64,000 bases of DNA from Sympetrum striolatum. Lineage: Eukaryota > Arthropoda > Insecta > Odonata > Libellulidae. The position numbers and the translations under genes are program-made. Positions 11,808 through 22,396 of this stretch are shown here, piece by piece. The stretch lies in assembly GCA_947579665.1 (NCBI GenBank), contig OX388345.1, positions 31,959,849-32,023,848 of the forward strand. The letters are read 5' to 3'. The notes under the pieces are model-generated. The model ran no database searches, was not told the origin of the DNA, and saw only the letters and a list, made by a program, of their open reading frames with translations. The number at the start of each line of letters is the position of its first letter. Position 1 is the first letter of the stretch.

Positions 11808-14800
11808 TATTATTAATTATTCTAAGACTCACGTTAAGAAAACTCAAAGCCTTTTTCAACATTTCTAATTACCTTGTTTGATATGTAACTTTTATAATTA
11901 ATTCAAGTTTCTCTTCTGTTATATTTTTGCTATAAATTGGCGACTCATCCGTATTTCGAAAATTGAAAAACTAAATAAATCATTACAACATTTTTGGAAT
12001 AAATGGAATCGAAAATAATTTATAAGAATCGATTTTTTATTCCTATTAATATTTAACAGCCGTACGCACGCTGAGGCCAGGTGGGAATGTCCATTTTGAT
12101 TCCAAGATAAGAGAAAGAGATATAGAGATTCCAATAAAATGCATGGCTGACAGTTACCAGGGGAAAAAGCAACGTGAAATTCAGACATGCTGCGAATAGC
12201 ATAACGGAACCACGAATTTATTAAATTCAATGAAAGTAGTAATTTATAATCTAAAAATTATTTCCTCCATATTAGAGAAACAATAGTATCGCTTGAAAAT
12301 GCACGAAAATCTGATATACGCCGTACTAAATAGATATGCGGATGTCTAATCAAAGAGCGACATCTTCGAGTTAATCTCTGCTTTTCGTCAATCCCACTCA
12401 ACAGAGATAAACTATTGGTTACAAACCAAGACTTGCATCAAGGAAAAACGTACAATGCACTTAAGTACTTGGCAGTGTTCGTGAAATGGAAGAAGGGATT
12501 ACAATGCACGTGGAGAAAATCGTTCGTAATTCCTTTCGAAACATAACGACCGAGAAGAGGAAGTAATGAGATAAATCCTCTTTACTATAAAAGATGTTCG
12601 CCTCAGTTCTTTAAAGAAACTCGAAACAAAGCTCATTGATATTCTCGAGGCGAGCTTCAGCAGTCGCTTCGCACCTCCGAACATTTCAGCAGGACAAGGA
12701 GTCGTGCGGAATATAAAAGAACTGATTTACGATGCTAGATCGAGATAACAAGTAATTCAAACTATAGTGAATTCTGCGAAGAGGATACTTTTGTCCAAGA
12801 AGGGACACTAAAGCCTTACTGACCCAAGCTAACGCATAGCTTTTAACCTTAATGTCGTCTATAAGCAAATAGATAAGGTGCATTAAAAATATTTCCTTTA
12901 ACTGAAAACCGATAATGTTGAACGATAAATAGTTCAAATATTTATACATCGAGATAGATTCCACCAAAACGCAATTATGTTAAAAAATTAAAACTCGAGA
13001 GATTTTGTAAGATACCATTTTATTTAATACCTACATCAGTTAGCTGAAACGGCAAGAAGCTTTTTATATTATACACCAATAGTTACCATAATTAAAAAAA
13101 GAATATCATTAATATTTTTGTAGCAATCATGATTATATTATTTTAATTATTATATCATTGCATTACTGATATTTTTAGTTTATCAAAATTGCATATTGAT
13201 GAATATTCAAGAAAAGCTAACAACGTTTTTTTTAATTGTCACCTAAATTCACCGTTCAATTTCAACGGCAATTTTTGTTAAATTTTTGCAATTGAACCTT
13301 TAAATGTTCCGCAAATTTTTCCCAAACGTATTTCTCGTTTACATAAATCGCTGCAATGTTTATTTAATTTACTTCGACTACAATTTTTGTTTTAATACAA
13401 CCTCACCTCATATGCAGCAATGCACTTAAACTTAATAGAGATGAGGGAAAATTTATTCAAGGATTAACAGAGTAATTTTTTGAGGAAGGTTTTTGAATGA
13501 ACCACTATTTTAGACTTATATTGAGTCACTTATAAGAGAAGGATACACACCTGAGCGCAGAAATGGAGAGACATACGTCGATAAATTCGATCGTGAAAAA
13601 ACCTTCGGCATGAAGGTCGGTTATCAGTTTTTCACGGCAGATAAAACACGTGCCTAAACCCCAAAAATAAATCTCAGGCGTAATTCTTCAGTCTTTTGAG
13701 GTCCTGCGTTCTTCCGTAACGAAAGCTCTGCCAAAGGGAAATCCTCAACGAAGCTAGACCCGGTCGAGGCCGCAAAAAAATAGCCGATCGACCTTGCACC
13801 GCGTCTTCCGTTAACCAAACGAGAAACGAACCGCGAACCTGAACCGTGGCAGACGAGACGCCAGAATTGGAAGAACGGCTGCAGACAGAATCTGCTAAGA
13901 ATGCAATTATTCGCCAATGGCACGCTCAATCTTCCCGTTTATTCCCGCCTGGCACGCGAGCCTCTGATGTAATTCCATCACTCCGAGAAATTGATCGTGA
14001 TAGGCTCGGGAGGTACTTAAGGACTTGCACTCTTTGAGTAAGACATTTATCACTCGCGCGGGCTAAGGAATGCCACGTTAATCTGCATGTCCACCAAAAT
14101 GTACAAAGAAAACAATGAAAAGAGAGCTAAATGCTGAGGAATATTTACATTCTGGTATTTCGTGTATTGTCTTGCTTCGAAAGGTTTACTTGATCGATTG
14201 TTTGGATGACAAAAATTTAATCTTTTAAATTTAATTGATAGAAAATTTTAATACCTACTGGAATATTTTCATCTTCAGATAATAAAATGATTTACATAAA
14301 TACAAAATAACTAATAACTACTAACGGAAAATAAAATTCAAATTTTGAAGTTTTTAAAAAGTGGAAGAGTAAATATTTTGGAGATTGATAAATTATTATT
14401 TCAAATGCATATAATGAATAATAATTTATTATAATATTTATAAATAATTACTTTAATAAAATTTTATCAACAACACTGCAGAAAAAGTGAAATTTTTAAT
14501 TTACTCTAATTTTTTCAAGGAATTCAAGCACGTAAAAACTTAAAATATTCTAAATGATAAAATTATATCTCTTCAAAATTATGCTTCTCTATAATAAACA
14601 TTTTGAAGAAGTAATAAGGATTATATAACATGTTCATACTATTTATATCACGCGTTACTACAACCTAGATAACTTTTTATTAAATAATTTCTCCTTAAAA
14701 CTTAATAATTGTCGTATTTGAATTCGTATAAGACGATGAAAAGATACATCTATCTTTTCTACGTGAAAAATTATTTACTTTTACAAACATATAAAATAAA

Positions 14801-15855
14801 ACACTTCAAATTTCCACAGAATATTTAGCCTTAATCACATTTTCTCATTAAATTCCGACAAGAAGGTATTTAGCACGCATCCCTCCCTAATGCATAGTTA
14901 TGAAACTAAAGAGACCCATATGCCAGAAGCTTAAGAGGTGATTAATGCTGCGTACACCGCTGAGGCCGCAAAGAAGATCTTTTTGTTCTTTAGAAGTTGT
15001 CTCTAATTCGAATTTCAACGGAGTAACCATGCTAGAGAATTCCTCAGCCAAGCGCACGCCGATCACTCCTGTTTCTCGCCTAACGACTTCACGTCGCCCG
15101 TGTTCAAACTCACTAACGTTACTTTACTTTGTGTGCGCTAACCCAGACACGCAATGCCACAGAGGAAAACAGCATTTCTGGTAAATGATCTCGAACGGAG
15201 CACGCACCTGCCACTTGTAATTGAGTCTTCATCTTTCTCCTTGACTAGACACATTTTATGCGGCAATATTAAGTAGCGAGGGTCATCTATATGCACGTCA
15301 ATATGTATATACGTGAGTGAGTATGCACGGATCTGAGAATGCATGAATCTTCTAATGTATGCGAAGTTCTATAAAAGGAAGATAGCCTTTTCCTGCTGCA
15401 CAATGGAATCCAGATGGTTTCAAGGAGATAGATTACGGGGCATATTTTCAAATGAAAACAATGTAGCTTACTCATAGATGTAAAGATAAAAAGAAATACT
15501 TAAAATAGAAAAATAATTAATTAAAGCATAAATTACATAGAAAGAATCTAAAGAGGCTAAAGTCAGTTTTACAGCTTGCCGATTTCTTTGAAAATCTCAA
15601 GTTGGAAATTGTGAATGTAAAGGAATATGTTGCTGCCAAAATGTTTTAACAACTTCTTAATATAAATACACCTTACAACTGTTACAAATTTGAATCCTTA
15701 GATAAGAAAATTCTGCATCCAATGACTCAGGAATATGAATCGGAGCTATATGATAAGATTAAACAATTTTGATACTGTCTTTACAAACATCTTCATTGGG
15801 TGAATTTAAACATTGCCTAGTATGAAATAAATAAAAACAAGAATAGAAACGCAAA
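11808..15855. other. Stretch without a recognised gene
   Basis: Short open frames at 11919-12230, 12499-12967 and 13654-13929 (minus), and 13846-14037 and 14945-15184 (plus), lack recognisable domains. A moderately CpG-rich patch covers about 13600-14060. The rest, especially 14200-14870, is very AT-rich and featureless. Confidence 0.45.
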
Positions 15856-15905
15856 TAAAAATATATATAAAGAATATAAAAATATATATATATATAATAT
15901 ATAGA
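15856..15905. repeat. AT dinucleotide-rich microsatellite
   Basis: Interrupted TA/AT dinucleotide runs, the longest about 15881-15901, are embedded in A-rich sequence. It is simple sequence without coding content. Confidence 0.7.
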
Positions 15906-16339
15906 ATAATGAATTTTAACTGGTAATGTGGAAATGGAGAGGAAATTTGGAAAGTAAGTATTGTGGAGTAAATAAAAAACTGATAATTTTGTTAACAGAA
16001 AAAAATATTTCCACTGCAGCAAACCGCCAGCAAAGAGAAGGGGAGCGTGAGAAGCTCGCGAAAGTTGTAGGAAAGAACGGAAGAAAGAAGGAGATAGATA
16101 ACAACATAATGGATAAATTGCTTTCAGATACGATATAATACTTTATTTAGTGGAATTGCTTAATGTTTATCGTGGTGGTAAGTCTTCAGGAAAATTGATA
16201 CGATTGTAGAACATTTAAACTCATAAAAGTGTTTGCAGGATTATGAATACGTGAATCTAAATCGAAGTTTCTTTATCTTATTATTTCTACCACTTGTGGA
16301 GTAAGTTTAAAATATTAAGAGTTATAATGAATTTGGTTT

Positions 16340-16565
16340 TAAAATTAAATTTAAGGCTGGATGCCCATTCTTTCACCAACCCCTTCTGGGAAAATTATAC
16401 TTCCACCGGTATCGAACGCAGGACAGCCTTGGAAACATTTTGGTTGTTTTGAAGAGAGCTTCAACAACTTTTTCATTTCGCATATGGGCTCCTACAAATG
16501 GAATTCAACTAGAACCGCTTTCACCAACACATAACGCGCTACCCACTTGGCTATCCGGGAGCTCT
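16340..16565 (-). mobile_element. tRNA-derived SINE, copy 2
   Basis: On the minus strand the unit starts at 16565 with AGAGCTCCCGG. It has a perfect A box TAGCCAAGTGG (16553-16543), the block GGGTAGCGCGTT, then GGTGAAAGC, a decayed B box and the acceptor 3' arm GGAGCCC (about 16492-16486). Six of seven acceptor pairs survive. Copy 1 at 8171 has a better B box and a worse A box, so the two copies together define the ancestral head. Past the head both copies share TGT-GAAGC and AAACAA. Further downstream, a second B-box-like string CGTTCGATACC (16418-16408) and the string GGGCATCCAGCC may be the SINE's 3' part or a second nested SINE. Confidence 0.75.
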
Positions 16566-16739
16566 ATCCTTCCGATATATAAATAAACATAACGATAAAT
16601 AATTGCGGGGAAGATAGAGACAACGATAGGCCAAGGGTAAGGCCACAATTTACCGAGCGAAAAGGCGTGATGTTGCGTGCACAAAGTTTTCGGTCGTCCG
16701 AAGTGACAGGCGCTTGGAAAGGAGACAAGATGGAGGAGA
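16566..16739. other. Short gap between SINE and hairpin
   Basis: Moderately GC-rich sequence with a 74-codon minus-strand frame spanning 16564-16788 and no recognisable domain. Nothing else was seen. Confidence 0.4.
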
Positions 16740-16785
16740 CACTCCCCTCACCTCCCCCGCTTCGCGAGAACAGGTGAGGGGAGTG
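16740..16785. repeat. Perfect 14-bp GC-rich hairpin
   Basis: CACTCCCCTCACCT (16740-16753) pairs exactly with AGGTGAGGGGAGTG (16772-16785) across an 18-base loop that itself contains CGCTTCGCG. The stem is GC-rich and should be stable as RNA or as a cruciform. No T-run follows it and no neighbouring gene was identified. It is too short for a typical microRNA precursor. Confidence 0.8.
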
Positions 16786-17745
16786 CATTAGGGATTCCTT
16801 CAGCCCTCGTGTGAGAAGACTATTTAAAGTGCACGCTAGCCCAGGGGTTCATTACACGTTGGAAGATCAAAAGGGTAAAAGAGAAGGGGTTCGCCGGGGA
16901 AGCGTCTTGAGTAGCTTTGAAAAAGTGGTCGGAATTCCCTTTTTTTCATTCCTCTCCGACTGTAACTACCCGAGTTGTCCGGGTGGCGTGAATTTAGGGG
17001 CGCACTGCTGCATGCCGTGCCGGAGAGCGGTTGACGACAAGAAAGTCCACGGGAGAGAAATAATGATTAATTCATTGCGATCATTATAGGTACTTAGTAA
17101 ATTGGAATTCATAATCATCTTGTATATTTATATGAGCTCCATTTTCTTACTACCTCTAAGCGAATACTAGCCAAATAATTTATTGTATGCTAATTAATTC
17201 ATAATTAAATAATGATATTGTACTTTACGTATCCTATACTGCATTTATTCCTATCTCTTGTTACTTTATAATACAAATTGCCGTAGATTTTTCTTTAAAT
17301 TATGCAAAGGTGATGCTTTATTTTATATTGCAATATTGTGAACTTTTTCTTTCTTCGACTCTCTTCTTTCTTACATTTTTTCAATTATTCAAAATTCAAA
17401 TATTGTTTAATAGCCCAAATCATTTGCGGGCATACCTTACTGATATCTCTTTAAGAACTGATACTACTTTATTTTTAATTCTATATTTGTATTGCTCTCT
17501 AATCTATATTATAGTTCACTTCTTAATTTTAAATAAAGATATGAATTATTACAAAAATTTTCTTCCTTCTCCTAGTTATCTATTTTTATGATTGTAGCCT
17601 ATAAAATGTAAGTAGTACTTGTATAGTATACTTAGAAGACTTAAAAAGAAGACCTGGGGATCAGAAACTTGAGTTATGTTCTGTATAATCAGCTATAGAC
17701 ACGTTTACATTATACCATAAAGAATATGAAGACAATCTTTAATAC
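16786..17745. other. Stretch without a recognised gene
   Basis: Plus-strand open frames of 92 codons (16811-17089) and 93 codons (17310-17591) have no recognised domain. The second is F-, L- and Y-rich because the plus strand is T-rich there. No RNA gene was seen. Confidence 0.4.
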
Positions 17746-17935
17746 AAATAATAATAATAATAACAATAATAATAAATCGTCTTTATTTGGGCGAGATTGA
17801 GACTTAAAATGAGTTATCCTATACCGACTCTTTATAACATTCAACTTGAAAACAACATCTCTATCTGCGAAACAACACACTAACCGGACCGGTATCATGA
17901 TATTCTTACACCCAATTTACAACAAAGGGTGAAGG
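17746..17935 (-). mobile_element. Dispersed retroelement 3' tail, copy B
   Basis: Read on the minus strand, this ends in GTCTCAATCTCGCCC, AAATAAAGAC and an ATT-type microsatellite (about 17775-17748), the same 3' end as copies A and C. Upstream of that end it shares only patches with copy A (a GGTGTAAGAA-like block), so it is a diverged or differently truncated subfamily member. No open frame was seen. Confidence 0.65.
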
Positions 17936-20394
17936 ATAAAATATAAAATTAATCGATTAAAAATTCCAGTTAACAGAGGACATTTCAATCCAAAATGAAA
18001 GAGACCAAAATTATTTGGATAGTATTGGATAGGAAATATTTATCACTCAGAATACAATAAAGTCGAAAAAGAAAACGATCGATCTTTTCCTCATCAACGA
18101 AAACCAACAAGAAGATGGGTAGGAAATAATTCATCACCAATGAAAGAAGACAAGGAATCGATGGTAACCAAGAAGTAATTATGCGTAAAACACCTTTCTA
18201 TACGTGATTCAAACTTTTCTCCATTCGAGATGCGTAAATTACGGTCACAAACTTTCGTAGAATACAACGCATATATATGCTGGCGGCATACTTTCCGATA
18301 GTGATTAAATAACTGTAGCTAGTTTTACGAGAGATTTACCCAGCGAGTATATTTCCCACAACAATATACATCGATGCATCACGGCTCATAAAAAGAGCCA
18401 AGTGCACAGTATCATCTGTCTCCCTCAATTACCTTGGTGGCGGCCTTGAGTGGGAGAAACCTCACAAAAATAGAACAATTTGAAGAGGAGATTTATACGC
18501 TGGAGCATTCGAAGCCAAGACAATTCGCTCGCTATTCCACGCAAGGGCCGTGGATAACACAGAAATCTCGGACCGGAAAGTTTTTTCTCGAACTTTTCGA
18601 TCGTTTTGGGATGGAAATACGGCGAGGGCTGGAAAACATCTCGCAGCTGGCAATCTTTCTGCCATTCTTCGAGGGTGACTCAGGCGATTTCGAAATGTTT
18701 AAAGCCCTTAAAAATCCCTTTCGACTGGGATTAATCGCGTTGCTTTTCAAGGTGAACGCTGAATTAATTCGGAACAAATTGAAACAAGGGTAGAGTGGCT
18801 TGAAATTCATGGAAGTAATCATTATCTTTAGGCGTTGAGTGAAACAAAACTTGCCGCGCGAAGCCTCACACAAAACGCTCTTGAAAGGAATCTATTGAGA
18901 GAGAGTTTTTTCTCTTTTGTGGTAAAAGCCTGTCCACCTTGATGAAGGCACCATTAAAAATGACTTGGCCTGCGTTATGCTTACGAGACAAATTTGAGGG
19001 ATGTTGCTAAATTTGAGCAAACATATAAAATTTGTTTGAAAATTGTTCATTATAATGTGATACAGCATATACAACTATGGTTTATTTTAGGTTATTTTGT
19101 AACAGTCGTAGAGTAAACAAATTGTTAAATTTCAAAGTAATGCGGGATATTGTTCCAGTCTTTCTGGAAGTGTGTCTTTCATTCTCTAATGCCACAAATA
19201 TGGGATTTAAAAATCAAATTCCGGTTCAAATATTTCTCTATCCTTAGGTGATATTACTTTTGAAGGTAAACGTTTTTGAGGCATATATTTAATAGAGATA
19301 CATCGTGAAGTCAGGTTTACGTGACAAAAGGCATAGAAAAAAGTAGCAGCTTGCCATTTTTTGTCCAATTCAGCCGGAAAAAAACTTACAGCGGGATGGT
19401 TTCTCAGAAAATAGAAAATTCTGTGCTAGTCTGTACCTGAAGTTCATATATAGCATAGAATTTGATTTTGAATGCAATTAAGTTTCTTTTGAATGATGAC
19501 ATGCCCACGCTCCCACGCTTCTTAGTCCTTCACGTTCATCTGGCTTTTCCCACAGCTTTCAGCTCGTAAAGTACAACGAAATACGACGTATCGATTCTTC
19601 AATTCAATTTCTTGCTTTGATCGAAGGACTTAATGGAAGGGCTAGGGAAAATAATCTCGGGCAAAAATCACTTGGACGTTCTAAGGAATAATTGCTATTA
19701 AATTCTCGCACGAAATAACACGAGCGAGATGTAATCACAGGAGAGCTCGGCTTCTAATTGATTCACCAGTACGTGATTCCGCAGTCCTACGATATCATCT
19801 ATTGCCACAATCTGATCCAAGCCGTTCGGGAGTGCGAGAAAATCGCTCGAATAAACCATTTGTCGAAAGGGAAATCGTAAATGATTCCAAGGGTTTCATC
19901 ATCTCGTTGTCCAATTACTGAAATGAGTCAATTATTTTCCAGAAATAGTCGTGATAAAATTAATAGTTTGACACCTTCGGAAAGGATATGATTTTTTTGA
20001 GAGTTCCACTGTGGCTGGATATTATGAAGATGTTGTTGAGTAATGAAACTTTTCTAATATTGGCAAAATTAATTCAAGCGCCGTGCAATCAATAAAATCA
20101 AGATTTGCTCGAGTTTTTAAATATAATAGGAATATATAATTAAAAGGAAAGTAATTCCAATTAATTAATTTTAACACTATAGGCTTGATAAAAATAATTA
20201 ATAAGAATATAAAATAATAGAAAACTCCATTTTGCACGTATTAGAAAAGAAAAGAGTTACATTTTTGATTTCACCATAGAAATTAATTCATTTACCTATT
20301 TAATTGATTTTTTTTTTCCCACCTGAAGTCAAGGAAGCTTTAATAAATCCTTTTAATTAAAAAAAATACGGATGCTATGAATTATTTATTTTAG
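17936..20394. other. Stretch without a recognised gene
   Basis: A CpG-rich patch at about 18400-18880 is open on both strands: 119 codons on plus from a TTG at 18434, and 67 and 113 codons on minus. Simultaneous openness on both strands points to composition, not coding. The patch at 19500-19900 is similar but shorter. The rest is AT-rich. Confidence 0.4.
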
Positions 20395-20555
20395 TTTTTA
20401 TAAAACATAGCTTCACTCTCTTTAAGTAATCACTAGTGTATAAAAGGGTAGATTAAAATTATCAAGTTTAAAAAAATTAAAATGAGCAATTTATAGCAAT
20501 TTTTATAAAACATAGCTTCACCCTCTTTAATTAAATACCTACTTTAAAAAAGAGT
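20395..20555. repeat. Diverged tandem duplication, 105-bp period
   Basis: A 31-base block beginning TTTTTATAAAACATAG and ending CTCTTTAA occurs at 20395-20425 and 20500-20530 with one mismatch. The sequence after each block is also related (TAA--ACT-GT-TAAAA-G-GTA pattern), so a unit of about 105 bp was duplicated and then diverged. No coding content. Confidence 0.7.
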
Positions 20556-22270
20556 ACAAGTCATAAATAATATTAATTTCCCGTATAATTGTACACAGAG
20601 ACAATGGTGAACAATGAATTACAACTCGCTAATTGTTTTGCTCTAGTCGACATTTTAAAGCCCTATCCACATGCCTATTTAACACGGGTAGCATCATTCA
20701 TCAAGGATAGCTCACTCGTAAACCTATCATCGGACGAAATTACTTCTCGAAAAACCGTGGGACGCGTCCAGCAAAGGTATGAATGCTCGCTCTTTGCCCG
20801 ACGGATCTATAGAGCAAGCCGGACTTATATAATGCTCTCATTAGCGACGGAACGGAATCTCGAGAATGTTAATCCAAAATTAACTGCCCCTGGTTGAAAG
20901 ACCATTCTGTTTTATATAAAAAAAATCCAAAGCTCGAAAATTTCGCGGACCGACTTTCTTTTTGCCCGCATTTTTGGCATGCTACCTCCAATGCTCTCTT
21001 CAAAGATGCTTGACCTGGCGAAGTCCCCAAAACATTCCTGAACCGAGAGAGAAACCAACTCCAGCGAACGGGTACGAAAGTGAACCAATGAAAGAGGCAT
21101 TGTTGGGCGCATATGGGCAGCCACAAAGCGGTAGAGCAAGATCCTCTTTCAAATTAGCTCCCTTGTTTATTTTTGAGACCAGAGAATCCGAAGAATGCCA
21201 ACATGCTTCAAGAGCCTCTTCTGTCTACTACGACGGGTTTGAATCATCGAAAATGTTATTTAATAATAATGTCTTCATTGGGTCAAATTGGGACTAAAAA
21301 GTCCCATCTTCCATTAGCTGATAATACAGATTCTGTAGAGCAAATGTTTCATTATCATTGTTTTCCCACAGAAAGAACACATGCCAGGCAATTTCCTAGT
21401 TTTCAAGTGATTATCTGTAATTCCACGTGACTGTTGACTGTTTATAACGAATTATTTTCAACAAATATCGATTCAGGACACACAACAAAAGGTCTATGGG
21501 CATATATATCGATCTGATATGAACAAGCTCGACTTTATGGAAGGGAGACATACTAAAGAAGTAAAACACTTAGTAAGTTTGAATATGCAACACAGAATAC
21601 CAAGTTCCAAAGATACCCGTTGAAATTGCCAAATGTTTTACTCCTTTAGTAACCATGAACCAATAAGCCTACATATTCTTAGAAATTACTATGATGAGAG
21701 TAAAAATTATTACCTAAATTTGAAAATTTCTCACAAATTATTATTTTATATACGTGAGACTAACCTCTAGATACACATGAAAACGAAGGAATTTAATGAA
21801 GAACGGGTGGATATTACAACAATGAACCAATGATATTGAATTTAAAAATTTCAGTGCAATACTGATGTGAGATGTTTACAATTCACAACAAATCAGAACA
21901 AAGCAACGAACAATTTAAAGCATTTACTTAAGTGGCTTAAGTATTCGCCATTTCATCCAAACCTCCTGACCCGAATGTTTGATGAACGAAGGCGAGAAGC
22001 ATCTTGGCGAATAAAAATACCCAAAAGCGAAACGAAAAAAACCTGGAACACGTCGTCTCGAAAACCCTCAACTTAGAAAAGGCGTGAAATCTCAAGATAT
22101 AAATGAAGAGCTGGCCACTCACTTGGCCTGGTGAGATTCCTACGATTTTTCGAAGATAGAAGAATTTTGGGAGAGATTCGCAATCCTACAACAGACGTCA
22201 TAAATTTACCAGAAAAATCTATAAAAAATTACTAAAAAAAAGAAGTGCCATCCACTTCGAGAGAGTAGGT
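20556..22270. other. Stretch without a recognised gene
   Basis: Plus-strand open frames of 102 codons (20589-20897) and 111 codons (20962-21297) overlap minus-strand frames and show no domain. Nothing else was recognised before the reverse-transcriptase remnant. Confidence 0.4.
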
Positions 22271-22274
22271 GAGA

Positions 22275-22396
22275 CTTATTGTTAGCTACTTCTCGGCTTG
22301 CCAAACAATGGCTGAATCGGAGAACGCGGGGTCCCGCAAGGCATCACACTAGGCCCCGATGAATATTCAATCCTTGTATGCGTGCATTCTGATTGA
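22275..22396 (+). pseudogene. Non-LTR retrotransposon reverse transcriptase remnant (GVPQG region)
   Basis: From 22328 the plus strand reads GVPQGITLGP, matching the block (consensus GVPQGSVLGP) that precedes the catalytic centre in non-LTR reverse transcriptases of the Jockey, CR1 and I type. Just upstream, in a different frame (22275-22325), it reads LIVSYFSACQTMAESEN, which fits the SYL--R segment that normally lies before GVPQG. The frame change between the two and a stop at 22394 show a dead copy. After LGP the expected LLF-IYINDL segment is not recognisable. The FADD remnant at 25262 lies nearly 3 kb downstream on the same strand and could be the other half of a split element or a separate one. 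Confidence 0.65.

Noticed and set aside
16740..16800. Helitron 3' end at the GC-rich hairpin
   Set aside because: No CTRR end follows the hairpin at the required distance, and no 5' TC end or family was seen. The same applies to the other hairpins.
18434..18793. 119-codon plus-strand frame as a gene
   Set aside because: It starts at TTG, not ATG, overlaps two minus frames and shows no known domain.
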